Of a DNA stretch of 64,000 bases, positions 42,504 to 51,629 are shown in pieces. Position 1 is the stretch's first letter, and each line of letters begins with the position of its first letter. The position numbers and the translations under genes are program-made. The notes beneath the pieces were generated by a model that was given only the letters and a program-made list of their open reading frames with translations, searched no databases and had not been told where the DNA came from. Source of the stretch: Wohlfahrtiimonas larvae (GTDB lineage: Bacteria > Pseudomonadota > Gammaproteobacteria > Cardiobacteriales > Wohlfahrtiimonadaceae); assembly GCF_039543665.1 (NCBI RefSeq), contig NZ_BAABKE010000003.1, positions 1-64,000 on the forward strand. Reading direction: 5' to 3'.

Positions 42504-43364
42504 TTATTCACATTTACCAAAGCCATCATTACCCACAACTGAACCGTCATAAATCATATTCTGTGAAACAAGTTCACCTGCTTCATTCCAGTTTCGACAG
42601 AGTCCATTACTTGTACCATCTTTATATTCTTTTTGATTTTTTATCTGTCCAGACTCATACCATTCAGTCATTAAACCATCGAATTTTTCTTTCTCATTTT
42701 GTTCATATTCCCACTGTAAATTTCCATTTTCATACCAGAACTGAATTACAAACTTATTTTTATCTTCATGAAACCTACTTTCTCGCTTTTTCTTTCCATT
42801 TGCATACCAAGAAATGGCTTTACTAAGCTTTGGATTTTCTTGTGAAATAAATACCTTACTTTCTAATCTTCCATTTTTATACCATGAAAGCTGTTCTCCT
42901 TCTGTCTCCCCATTTAAATAAAAATTCTTGTATTTCAGTTGGCTATTTTCATTATCGTAATAACTTAAAAATTCACCATCTCTTACATCATCTTTATAAT
43001 TTGCTTCTTCAGCTTTTCGGCCACTTTTATGCCAAATTAAATATTTTCCTTCTTTTTGCCCATCAACTAATGTGTATTGATATTTATCCCCAGCTTTATC
43101 TATACCTTCAATTAATTCTATTTTTGCGGTTCCTGCTTCAATACGTTTGCGACGTTCTTCATAAAACTGTTTTTCATCTTCCCTAACTTTCGCAGTATCT
43201 TCATGAATTTCTTTATATCGTTTTACAACATATTCATTACGTTCTTTGATTAAACGAGCCTGTTCCTTTTGTTGGTAATTTTGGTACTGTGAATAACCAA
43301 AATAGCTACCACCTAATACAACAATTACAGCCAACCCTATTAATCCATTCTTCAACATATCCAT
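42504..43364 (-). CDS. Membrane-anchored MORN-2 repeat protein
   Basis: A 286-residue protein with one N-terminal membrane helix (residues about 6-24), a charged coiled coil (about 30-80) and at least six MORN-2-type repeats of about 22 residues from residue 100 on (for example GKYLIWHKSGRKAEEANYKD and GLMTEWYESGQIKNQKEYKD; hydrophobic-W-x-x-x-G pattern). Such repeats occur in the YwqK group, often labelled antitoxin without evidence. Likely periplasmic. Tyr, Asn and Lys are abundant. Function unknown. Confidence 0.8.
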   Translation of the reverse strand: MDMLKNGLIGLAVIVVLGGSYFGYSQYQNYQQKEQARLIKERNEYVVKRYKEIHEDTAKVREDEKQFYEERRKRIEAGTAKIELIEGIDKAGDKYQYTLVDGQKEGKYLIWHKSGRKAEEANYKDDVRDGEFLSYYDNENSQLKYKNFYLNGETEGEQLSWYKNGRLESKVFISQENPKLSKAISWYANGKKKRESRFHEDKNKFVIQFWYENGNLQWEYEQNEKEKFDGLMTEWYESGQIKNQKEYKDGTSNGLCRNWNEAGELVSQNMIYDGSVVGNDGFGKCE

Positions 43365-43409
43365 TCCCTAGCTACTTATTTTTATCGTGTAATTCTTTAA
43401 TGCCAAACA

Positions 43410-43437
43410 AAAGCCCAATAATATTCTATTGGGCTTT
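43410..43437 (-). terminator. Terminator of the dctPQM operon
   Basis: AAAGCCCAATA and TATTGGGCTTT are perfect inverted repeats with the loop ATATTC, 45 bases beyond the dctM stop. Confidence 0.88.
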
Positions 43438-43481
43438 GAAATATAATCTACTTATTAATTAAATAATAATTTGATTAATCA

Positions 43482-44765
43482 CTACTTCGCATTCAATAAA
43501 TTTGGTAAACCCAAAGAAATAGATGGAATATAAGTAATCAAGATTAAGAAGAATAATAAGATCAATAACCAAGGCATTGCAGCTTTGATTGTTCGAGTGA
43601 TTGGCATCCCTGTCACAGCCGATGTTACGAACAAGTTCAAGCCAACTGGCGGCGTAATCAAACCAATCTCCATATTCACAACCATAATAATACCTAAATG
43701 GATCGGATCAATGCCTAATTCCATGGCAATTGGAAAGAAAATTGGTGCTAAAATCATGATCACCGCAGAAGGTTCCATAAAGCTACCTGCAATCAGTAAT
43801 ACAATATTTACGATCACTAAAAACATCCATGGTGATAAGCCTTGCGCTGTTACCCATGATGCAATCGCTTGCGGAATCTGCTCCGTTGTTAATACATGTG
43901 CAAACAGCATAGCATTTGCAATGATGAACATTAACATCACAGTCATTTTGCCTGATTCCAACATTACTTTAGGGAAATCACGAATGCCCATATCTTTATA
44001 AATAAAGAGCGCAACCAAAGCCGAATAAACGGCAGCAACTGCTGCTGCTTCTGTTGGTGTGTACATACCTGAGTAAATTCCCCCCAAGATAATCACCATC
44101 AATAACAACCCCCAAACAGCACGTCTAAAGGAAATTATCCATTCTTTAAAGGTTGCACGTGGTTGTGCTGGAAACTTCTTAATGCGCGCCACGATATAGA
44201 TCGCAATCATCAAAGCAACACCCAATAATAAACCTGGCACAATCCCTGCGATGAACATTTTGCCTACTGATTGCTCAGTTGCTGCTGCATAAACAACCAT
44301 GACGATAGATGGTGGAATCAAAATTCCCAATGTACCTGCATTACAAACAATCCCTGCACCAAACTCTTTTGGATATCCTGATTTCACCATGCCTGCGATC
44401 GCAATTGAGCCAACCGCCGCAACTGTTGCAGGGCTTGAACCTGATAATGCCGCGAATAACATACATGCCAAAACAGCGCCAATCGCCAAACCGCCACGAA
44501 CATGGCCAACACAGGTATTTGCAAAGTCAATCAAACGACGCGCAACACCGCCCGTTGTCATAAATGCACCAGCAATCAAGAAAAATGGAATTGCCAACAA
44601 TGTTGTATGCTCTGATGTTTCAAACATTTTGATCACCAAACTACGTGGTGAATCTGGGCTAAAGAACATAATAGTCAATGCACTAGATAATCCTAATGAA
44701 ATGGCAACTGGCACACCAATTAACATCAATACAAATAATAAAATGAATAAAAAGGCAATGGTCAT
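43482..44765 (-). CDS. dctM: TRAP transporter large permease DctM
   Basis: A 427-residue DctM with about twelve membrane helices, the sodium-driven transport subunit of a tripartite TRAP system. VPVAISLGLSSALTIMF, ALSGSSPATVAAVGSIAIAGM, GTLGILIPPSIVMVVYAAATEQSVGKMFIAG and the late IGLITPPVGLNLFVTSAVTGM are family hallmarks. Overlaps dctQ by 4 bases. Substrate class (C4-dicarboxylates or other organic acids) is inferred from family only. Confidence 0.92.
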   Translation of the reverse strand: MTIAFLFILLFVLMLIGVPVAISLGLSSALTIMFFSPDSPRSLVIKMFETSEHTTLLAIPFFLIAGAFMTTGGVARRLIDFANTCVGHVRGGLAIGAVLACMLFAALSGSSPATVAAVGSIAIAGMVKSGYPKEFGAGIVCNAGTLGILIPPSIVMVVYAAATEQSVGKMFIAGIVPGLLLGVALMIAIYIVARIKKFPAQPRATFKEWIISFRRAVWGLLLMVIILGGIYSGMYTPTEAAAVAAVYSALVALFIYKDMGIRDFPKVMLESGKMTVMLMFIIANAMLFAHVLTTEQIPQAIASWVTAQGLSPWMFLVIVNIVLLIAGSFMEPSAVIMILAPIFFPIAMELGIDPIHLGIIMVVNMEIGLITPPVGLNLFVTSAVTGMPITRTIKAAMPWLLILLFFLILITYIPSISLGLPNLLNAK

Positions 44766-45439
44766 GATTTCTCTCCTTTTTCTTCATGGCGCTGCACATC
44801 ATCTAATGCTAAAGCATCCGCAGCTTCATCGGCTAAACCTAATGCATTTTGCTGATGCGTTACAATACGATAACCAATTTCTAAATAACGCCAGATTAAT
44901 AAAAAGAAGCCGATCGGGACAATAATCGTCAACTGCCAACGCATAATGCCAAAACGATCCAAACCTTCTGCCATCGTACCTAAATTATAAAAATTTAATA
45001 CCCAATCAATACTTGCAAATAACATAATCCCACCATATGCCACACAAGCACCTAAACCAATATACGCAAGAATACGTTGTATTTTTGTATTGAATAATTT
45101 CACCAATGCATCCACACCGATATGCCCACCAATACGCACACCATAAGACATACAAAAGAAAATTAACCATGCAAATGATGCTTTGGTGAATTCATTCGAC
45201 CAGCTAAATGAGCTAGCTAAATCCATCATATAATCACCTGCATCTAATAAGAAGTTTTCAAACTTTGACTCTTCTTCCCCTGCGATCCAATCAGCCAATT
45301 TATAAAATGGCATATAAAGATTGTTCAACATCGTATAAATAAATGTTACAAGTGTCATGGCTGTGAGGATAAAGACCATCATAAAAATTTCTGTCTTTTG
45401 CCACAATTTGTCCATGAAGCGATAAGCTTTAATAAACAT
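44762..45439 (-). CDS. dctQ: TRAP transporter small permease DctQ
   Basis: A 225-residue DctQ with four membrane helices (about 19-37, 85-102, 119-140, 158-176). FFCMSYGVRIGGHIGVDALVKLF is the typical core, and RWQLTIIVPIGFFLLIWRYLEIGYR the last helix. An acidic insertion (EEESKFENFLLDAGDYM) between helices 1 and 2 makes it longer than many DctQ. Lies between dctP (110-base gap with a hairpin) and dctM. Confidence 0.9.
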   Translation of the reverse strand: MFIKAYRFMDKLWQKTEIFMMVFILTAMTLVTFIYTMLNNLYMPFYKLADWIAGEEESKFENFLLDAGDYMMDLASSFSWSNEFTKASFAWLIFFCMSYGVRIGGHIGVDALVKLFNTKIQRILAYIGLGACVAYGGIMLFASIDWVLNFYNLGTMAEGLDRFGIMRWQLTIIVPIGFFLLIWRYLEIGYRIVTHQQNALGLADEAADALALDDVQRHEEKGEKS

Positions 45440-45468
45440 GAGATTCCCTTCATGATCTATAACGCAAT

Positions 45469-45499
45469 AAACCCCTGATATTTTAAATATAAGGGGTTT
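45469..45499 (-). terminator. Intercistronic hairpin between dctP and dctQ
   Basis: AAACCCCT and AGGGGTTT pair around an AT-rich loop that can extend the stem. The tail on the minus strand is only partly T. Likely an attenuating or transcript-stabilising hairpin giving more DctP than permease. Confidence 0.65.
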
Positions 45500-45548
45500 T
45501 TCCTGCCAAAGCAGTCAATCACTATTGCGAAAGATCATTCTCTTATAA

Positions 45549-46562
45549 TTATGGATTATTAGATTGAACAGCAGCTTCGATTAAATCTGCACCAATGTCG
45601 CCTTCAAATTTTTTCCATACAGGGCGAACTGCATCACGCCATTGTGCGCGCTCTTCAGGCGTTAATGTAATGATTTTTGTTGTCCCTGCGTCCAAAATAC
45701 TTTGTTTTGCATCTTCATTCAAAGCATTTGCTTGCGCATTCACTTCCACCGTCACTTCAGCCAAAATAGCTTCTAATTCAGTACGAACATCCGCTGGTAA
45801 ACCATCCCAAAATTTAGCATTCGTAATCACCATATAATCCAAAGTACCGTGATTTGATTCAGTGATATTCTTTTGAACTTCATGAATCTTTTGTGAATAA
45901 ATGTTTGAGTATGGATTTTCTGCACCGTTTACAACACCTGTTTGTAAACCTTGATACATTTCAGCAAATGCCATTTTACGTGGGTTTGCACGCAATGCTT
46001 TAAATTGCTCTTCCAATACTGCAGATGCTTGTACGCGGAATTTCAAACCACGCGCGTCTTTTGGTGTGCGCAATTCTTTATTGGCAGACAATTGTTTCAA
46101 ACCATTGTGCCAATAAGCTAAACCAGTGATACCTTTATCTTTCATACTCGTTAACAAACCTTGACCAGCTGGACTGTTTTGGAAACGATCCACTGCCGCC
46201 ATATCATCAAAGATAAACGGTAAATCAAACAGTTGAATTTTCTTTTGATAATGTTCAAATTTTGCCAATGATGGTGCTAATAAATGAACATCCCCCAATA
46301 ATAACGCATCCATTTCTTGTCCATCACCATACAATGATGAGTTTGGATAAACTTCTACTTTAACTTTGCCTGGCAATCTCTCTTCTGCTAATTTCTTAAA
46401 CATTTGAGCACCTTGGCCTTTCGGTGTTGAATCTGCAACAACGTGTGCAAACTTAATCACAATCGGATTTTGCCCTTGCGCATTTGCCATGCCTAACATG
46501 CCACAAGTTAAAACTACAGGCGCAACAACCCTACTTAATAATTTACTCATCAAACTATTCAT
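45549..46562 (-). CDS. dctP: TRAP transporter periplasmic binding protein DctP
   Basis: A 337-residue exported binding protein. Signal peptide 1-28 (ending ANA). VIKFAHVVADSTPKGQGAQMFKKL is the usual opening; VEVYPNSSLYGDGQEMDALLLG, GLKFRVQASAVLEEQFKAL with the carboxylate-binding Arg, and YQGLQTGVVNGAENPYSNIYSQK are typical of the dicarboxylate-binding group. First gene of dctPQM. Confidence 0.93.
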   Translation of the reverse strand: MNSLMSKLLSRVVAPVVLTCGMLGMANAQGQNPIVIKFAHVVADSTPKGQGAQMFKKLAEERLPGKVKVEVYPNSSLYGDGQEMDALLLGDVHLLAPSLAKFEHYQKKIQLFDLPFIFDDMAAVDRFQNSPAGQGLLTSMKDKGITGLAYWHNGLKQLSANKELRTPKDARGLKFRVQASAVLEEQFKALRANPRKMAFAEMYQGLQTGVVNGAENPYSNIYSQKIHEVQKNITESNHGTLDYMVITNAKFWDGLPADVRTELEAILAEVTVEVNAQANALNEDAKQSILDAGTTKIITLTPEERAQWRDAVRPVWKKFEGDIGADLIEAAVQSNNP

Positions 46563-46859
46563 TTTACCCCAACCCCTTAAAAATATTTTTAAATATTAAT
46601 CCTAAAAATTTAGATAACTGACTTTATTATATTATTCTGGCCAATATCGCTATAAATTTAGCACATAAAAATATAAATAAAAGTATTTATGACGATATTT
46701 TGCAATTCAAAAACAAAAATATCTATATTTCAATTGCTTATAAAAATAAAAAACTACCAAAGAATTACATTTATTAACCATAAAAACAAAAAAACCTCAA
46801 ATACAGATTTATTTGAGGTTTTTTTACTACATATTTGTAATATTATTGTTTACGAAACT
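46563..46859. other. AT-rich intergenic region upstream of dctP
   Basis: Nearly 300 very AT-rich bases between dctP and the MFS gene, both on the minus strand. It must contain the dctP promoter. Besides the terminator at 46789-46826 no further structure is seen. A 68-codon + strand frame here is dominated by Lys, Ile and Asn and is not considered a gene. Confidence 0.6.
46789..46826 (-). terminator. Terminator of the siderophore-uptake operon
   Basis: AAAACCTCAAAT and ATTTGAGGTTTT are perfect inverted repeats around an 8-base loop, flanked by A and T runs on both sides. It follows the MFS gene. Confidence 0.9.
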
Positions 46860-48089
46860 TTACTCATTTACAATAAATATACGCTGACAGAATAACAAAA
46901 TAAAAATCACCATCACTAAAGAAACAGCCGCTGATAATCCATACACCCAACCAAAGCCAAAATGACTTGCCAAGCGCAAAGATAAGAAGCTTGCGATGGA
47001 TGCACCTGTCATCATCACTGTGTATTGTAATGATGAATCGAGCGTTGCCATCTCTTTCCCTGCTTTATCCATGAATACTGCCATCACCGCTGGTAAAAGC
47101 AATGTATAGCCAATACTTAACACCATGATCTGTACAATGAAAGCATTGCGATAAAGCTTCGTTAGCTCTTCCACAAAGATGAATGACGCCAATACGAATA
47201 CTTGTGAGAACAGAATACTAAAAATCATTGTATAACGGCTTAAATGGCGCATCATCCAACCTGAAATAGGGCTTGCAATCATACATAAAATCGGTAAGTA
47301 CACTGCTAAAATCGTACCCACTTGTGCTGCATCAAAACCTTGATCGCTCAACACAGGAATGAATGTTGTGGCTGTGAATGCATATGGCATGCAAGATAAA
47401 ATCAGCAAAATAAACCAACGCCAACCTGTTGTGGGTTGCAACCAATAAGTCCAAATGCGCTTCAATAGATCACGCCATGGCACAACCTTTTTCTGTATGC
47501 TTTGCTGCAATGATGGCTCACGATAAAAATAGATCTGCACCAACATAATGAATGATAAAAACAGCATCAATCCAACGGCAATATGCCAACCATAATGCTG
47601 ATAAAGATATAAAACTAAACCGCCGCCAATCATCCTTCCAGAGCGTGCGGATAGCACTTGCACAACGCCGCCAAAGCCACGCTCTTTATAACTTAAAATC
47701 GTACTATTTAAACCCAATGTGGCGCTTGCTAGGAAGATCCCCATAATACTGAGTACAAAGCAGATGACCAAAAGCCAATTGAATTGCTCTTTAATATCAA
47801 TCCAAAACAGTGCAAACAATGCCAAGAAAATAATGCCATTACTCAATAATAACCAAAACCTAAAATGCCCTGATTTATTATTCACTTGATAACGCTCAAT
47901 CACGAGCGACACCAATACTTGCACCAACTCAATGGAAGCCAACAAATACAATAAACTCAGTTGATTTAAAGAAAATCCACTCTGCTTTAAAATCGTCACA
48001 ATGCTGATCATGTAAAAACCAACGAGTGTAATCTTAAAATTGCCCAAGCTTAATAGCAGGAACCAATCTCTACGTTTGATAGAACTCAT
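46860..48089 (-). CDS. MFS transporter, siderophore-related (RhtX/FptX/YbtX-like)
   Basis: A 409-residue major facilitator with about twelve membrane helices. GNFKITLVGFYMISIVTILKQSGFSLNQLSLL resembles the opening of siderophore or muropeptide permeases of the AmpG/RhtX type. It is the last gene of the run containing a TonB-dependent receptor and paired ABC half-transporters, the same company as ybtX beside ybtPQ. It may move an iron chelate or a released ligand across the inner membrane (inference from context). Confidence 0.75.
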   Translation of the reverse strand: MSSIKRRDWFLLLSLGNFKITLVGFYMISIVTILKQSGFSLNQLSLLYLLASIELVQVLVSLVIERYQVNNKSGHFRFWLLLSNGIIFLALFALFWIDIKEQFNWLLVICFVLSIMGIFLASATLGLNSTILSYKERGFGGVVQVLSARSGRMIGGGLVLYLYQHYGWHIAVGLMLFLSFIMLVQIYFYREPSLQQSIQKKVVPWRDLLKRIWTYWLQPTTGWRWFILLILSCMPYAFTATTFIPVLSDQGFDAAQVGTILAVYLPILCMIASPISGWMMRHLSRYTMIFSILFSQVFVLASFIFVEELTKLYRNAFIVQIMVLSIGYTLLLPAVMAVFMDKAGKEMATLDSSLQYTVMMTGASIASFLSLRLASHFGFGWVYGLSAAVSLVMVIFILLFCQRIFIVNE

Positions 48090-48102
48090 GAGTTATTTCC
48101 TT

Positions 48103-49854
48103 TTAAGCCACATGCTGGGTTTGCCAAAATTCGTAGTAACGACCTTTTTGGCTAATTAATTCATCATGTTTGCCGCGCTCAATGATTGCACCATCTTCCA
48201 TCACTAGAATTTGGCTTGCGCCCACGATGGTTGATAAACGATGTGCGATCACTAAAATCGTTTTATTCACCAATAAAGCATCCAGCGCTCTTTGTACTAA
48301 TAACTCATTTTTAGTATCCAATGCTGCTGTTGGCTCATCCAAAATTAGAATTGGTGCATCTTTTAAAATAGCACGAGCGATTGCAATGCGTTGTTTCTCA
48401 CCGCCCGATAAACTGCTACCTAAATCCGATAACACCGTTTGATAGCCTAATTTTGTACGCATGATGAAATCATGGCATTGTGCTTTTTCAGCAGCTAGAA
48501 TAACTTCTTCATCCGTCGCTGTTGGCCTTGCCATGCGGATATTGTTCAAAATTGTATCTTGGAACAAATAAACATCCTGAAACACCACTGAAACCATGCT
48601 CATTAATTGATTTTGCGTCATATCACGAATATCAACGCCACCAATTTTCACAGCACCTTTTGTCACATCATCATGGCGTAGAATCATACGCGTTAATGTT
48701 GTTTTACCTGAACCTGAATACCCTACCAAAGCTGTGAAGGATTTTTCAGGAATCGTCACATCAATATTCTTTAATGCGATTTTATCTTCGTTGTAAGCAA
48801 AATCCACATGATCAAAGGTGATGTCATATTGCGTTGGCATGTTCTGACATACGTTCTCAGGCAAATCTTTTTGTGCCAACATTTGTTGTAATTTCTCGCA
48901 ACCAATCACAAAGATTTCCAAAAGTGAGGACATCTGCACGAAGAAGTTCAATAAATCCGTTACACGCACAATGATCACCATTGCTGTTGCGAGCAAAAAG
49001 AATGATGCGCTACCGCTTTGCACCAAGAAAATACCCAATAATACAATTAAGATTAAACCCAATTGCACGGTGGATGTGATCATTAAATTAGGAATTTCAC
49101 CTTTTTTCGTGCCGTAAGCTTGGATTTTTGCAACATCATGCGCAACTTCTGCAAAAGTGCTTTGTTTATTTTGTACTTCACCTGTGGATTTTAATACGTC
49201 TAAACCTTGGATGAACTCAATTGCTTCACCTTTCAATTGACCATTGGCTTCCGCTAGAATACTGAAACCACGGCGGAATGCTTTTCTTCGCCAAAAGTAC
49301 AATGGAATCGCCATTGGGAAAACCAATAACATCACAACAGCAAAGCGCCAATCGTAAATCACCATTGCAATGGCAGCTGAAATTGGCACAATCATCGCGT
49401 AAATAATCGTTGTCATTAACATGAAGCCATACCCCGCAGCCTCATTCACACTTTGTACTAATACAGCGTTGATTTCACCTGAACGCTGATTGCTCAAGCT
49501 CAACAATGGAATGCTACGTAACTTTTCACCCAAGCGATGGCGCAATTCATGAATGGCTAAATTGGCATAACCTTTTGTGTCATAACTTTCTGAAAAGAGA
49601 CGGCAGATTAAGCTTAATACTAATAAGACAATCACAACGGTTAAAGGTTTACCCCATTCGCCACCATTCACTAAAGCTTCAAAGAATGGATATAGCATCG
49701 TCAAAGATATGCCAAAAAAGATGGCAGAAAACACACCAAAAACAAGACAACGGATTAATACTGGACGCTGTTTTCCTGCTGCCATGAGCAATTGATTCAC
49801 AGTACCCCAAACGCTGTCCACGCTTCTGGTTTCTTGATTAATATAATTTTTCAT
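48103..49854 (-). CDS. Siderophore ABC half-transporter, YbtQ/IrtB-like
   Basis: A 583-residue exporter-fold ABC half-transporter: six membrane helices in the first 310 residues, then an ATPase with Walker A GYSGSGKTT, signature LSGGEKQRIAIARA, Walker B ILILDEPTAALD and switch His in IVIAHRLST. Paired with a second half-transporter directly upstream (21-base gap). Proteins of this fold, YbtPQ and IrtAB, import ferric siderophores despite their exporter architecture; the receptor and regulator beside them support that role here. Confidence 0.82.
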   Translation of the reverse strand: MKNYINQETRSVDSVWGTVNQLLMAAGKQRPVLIRCLVFGVFSAIFFGISLTMLYPFFEALVNGGEWGKPLTVVIVLLVLSLICRLFSESYDTKGYANLAIHELRHRLGEKLRSIPLLSLSNQRSGEINAVLVQSVNEAAGYGFMLMTTIIYAMIVPISAAIAMVIYDWRFAVVMLLVFPMAIPLYFWRRKAFRRGFSILAEANGQLKGEAIEFIQGLDVLKSTGEVQNKQSTFAEVAHDVAKIQAYGTKKGEIPNLMITSTVQLGLILIVLLGIFLVQSGSASFFLLATAMVIIVRVTDLLNFFVQMSSLLEIFVIGCEKLQQMLAQKDLPENVCQNMPTQYDITFDHVDFAYNEDKIALKNIDVTIPEKSFTALVGYSGSGKTTLTRMILRHDDVTKGAVKIGGVDIRDMTQNQLMSMVSVVFQDVYLFQDTILNNIRMARPTATDEEVILAAEKAQCHDFIMRTKLGYQTVLSDLGSSLSGGEKQRIAIARAILKDAPILILDEPTAALDTKNELLVQRALDALLVNKTILVIAHRLSTIVGASQILVMEDGAIIERGKHDELISQKGRYYEFWQTQHVA

Positions 49855-49875
49855 AATGATTCAATCACTTCCTAA

Positions 49876-51618
49876 TTAATGGTTTTGCGTCATCGTCCAG
49901 TTTTGCGTTTGTTGGTAATCACTCCATAACTGCTGATAAGCTGCGTTATCTTGCAATAATGATGTGTGGCTACCCTTTGCAATCACTTGACCTTGATCCA
50001 AATAAACGATTTGATCTGCATCCACGATCGTGGATAAACGATGAGCGATCATAATCACGGTTTTATTCACCATTAGTTTTTGGAATGCTTGCATTAGCAG
50101 TGCTTCATTTTTAGCATCCGAAAATGCTGTTGGCTCATCCAACACCAAAATTGGGCGATTCTGCAAAAATGCACGTGCAATGGTTAAACGCTGTTTTTGT
50201 CCACCAGATAATAGTTGACCGCGCTCGCCAACTTTTGTCGCATATTGCTCAGGCAAAGTCAGGATAAAATCATGAATATTGGCAAGTTTTGCCGCTTCGA
50301 TCACTTGCTCATCTGTGGCATCTAAACCATAACGAATATTATCTGCAATGGAGCAAGAGAATAAGAAACTATCTTGAAACACAAATGAACAACGGCTCAT
50401 GAGGTCATCTTGCTTCATATCTCGGATATCCACATCGCCAATTTGAATGCTGCCGCCTGTCACATCCCAAAATCTCGGCAAGAGATTAATCAATGTCGTT
50501 TTCCCTGAGCCTGAGCTACCCACAATCGCCGTAAAGCTGTGTTCTGGTACATCAAAACTCACGCTCGTTAATACAGGATTACCATCTTCTTCATAAGCGA
50601 ATGAAACATTGTCATAACGGATATTGTGTTTTGTCGGGGATTTCGCATCCGCATCTGTGGGTTCTTTCAAGCCTGCCATCGCTTCAATTTCCCAAATGCG
50701 CTCAATGGATGCACGAGATTTTTCTAATAAGCTATGTAAGCCCATATAAGGATGCAAGCTTTCCACAATCCCTGCTGCCAACATGAAATACAGCACTAAA
50801 TCAATGAAATTCACATAGCCTTTCACATAGAAAATTGTACCGATCACTAATAAGAAAATTTGCATTGGCATCGGAGAAAATAGAGTGCGAGCTAAGCGAT
50901 TGCCCAAGCCAATTTTGCCGAGCCACGCTTGCATCACATTATTGTAATTTTCTAAAGATTGTTGATAGCGACCAAATGAGCTATCGCCTGCATCAAATGC
51001 ACGAACTGTGCTCATGCCTTGCACATATTCAATAATGGCAGAATTCACTTGCGCCAATGATTCCATATATTGACGGCGGAATTGTCGGCCGCGACGCATT
51101 AAAACTTGTAATGACATAAAGATTACCGCACAAAATGCAAACACCGCCAAAGCAAATGGCCAATTAAAAATCAACAATACAATGAAAATTAAAATGGGCG
51201 TTGCATAAGCTTCTGCTTTCAGTGGCGGCGCATCCGCAACATAGGAATGCAATGCATGCACATCATCCAACAATACTTTTGCTAAACCACCTGTACCTAC
51301 GTTACGCACATAACCAATGGGTAATTGGCTAATTTTTTTAGCTAAACGCGCACGTAATATTTCTTCCAATTCAAAAGCACCATAATGGGCTTGATCATGC
51401 GCTTTAATCTTCAATGTGTAATAAATAATTGAAAAGAATAATAATGCTACCGTTAAACCATAAGCATAGCCAAACTTCTGCTCTGATAATGCCCAAATGA
51501 TTGCCAGCATCATTAACCATAATCCCATTTTCATCGCTTGTGCAACGGATGCCATGACAATGGATTTTCTTAGCCAACCCTGAATGGGCTCATAAATATC
51601 TTGATGTCGTAAACTCAT
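49876..51618 (-). CDS. Siderophore ABC half-transporter, YbtP/IrtA-like
   Basis: A 580-residue half-transporter with six membrane helices and a C-terminal ATPase: Walker A GSSGSGKTT, Q-loop in SFVFQDSFLFSCSIADNIRYG, signature LLSGGQKQRLTIARA, Walker B ILVLDEPTAFSD (the last Asp is preceded by Phe-Ser where Ala-Leu is usual) and switch His in IMIAHRLST. GGLAKVLLDDVHALHSYVADA in the membrane domain is typical of the YbtP/IrtA group. No siderophore-reductase domain like that of mycobacterial IrtA is fused. Heterodimer with the next gene is likely. Confidence 0.82.
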   Translation of the reverse strand: MSLRHQDIYEPIQGWLRKSIVMASVAQAMKMGLWLMMLAIIWALSEQKFGYAYGLTVALLFFSIIYYTLKIKAHDQAHYGAFELEEILRARLAKKISQLPIGYVRNVGTGGLAKVLLDDVHALHSYVADAPPLKAEAYATPILIFIVLLIFNWPFALAVFAFCAVIFMSLQVLMRRGRQFRRQYMESLAQVNSAIIEYVQGMSTVRAFDAGDSSFGRYQQSLENYNNVMQAWLGKIGLGNRLARTLFSPMPMQIFLLVIGTIFYVKGYVNFIDLVLYFMLAAGIVESLHPYMGLHSLLEKSRASIERIWEIEAMAGLKEPTDADAKSPTKHNIRYDNVSFAYEEDGNPVLTSVSFDVPEHSFTAIVGSSGSGKTTLINLLPRFWDVTGGSIQIGDVDIRDMKQDDLMSRCSFVFQDSFLFSCSIADNIRYGLDATDEQVIEAAKLANIHDFILTLPEQYATKVGERGQLLSGGQKQRLTIARAFLQNRPILVLDEPTAFSDAKNEALLMQAFQKLMVNKTVIMIAHRLSTIVDADQIVYLDQGQVIAKGSHTSLLQDNAAYQQLWSDYQQTQNWTMTQNH

Positions 51619-51629
51619 AATCTCTTCTC

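Noticed and set aside
42488..43186. Histidine-rich + strand frames opposite the MORN-repeat gene
   Set aside because: They mirror the repeated codons of the MORN gene on the other strand and have no start signals.
42504..43364. Toxin-antitoxin system suggested by YwqK-type repeats
   Set aside because: No partner gene is adjacent and the protein has a membrane anchor; the antitoxin label of this repeat family is not evidence of function.
44299..44925. 208-codon + strand frame across dctM and dctQ
   Set aside because: Antisense to two clear TRAP genes, crosses their junction, and has no ribosome site or recognisable domain.
46689..46895. 68-codon + strand frame upstream of dctP
   Set aside because: It consists mostly of Lys, Asn and Ile from AT-rich DNA, spans a terminator and has no ribosome site.
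48103..51618. Paired ABC half-transporters as a multidrug or lipid exporter
   Set aside because: The fold alone would allow this, but the adjoining siderophore receptor, MFS protein and Fur-like box make YbtPQ/IrtAB-type import the better reading.
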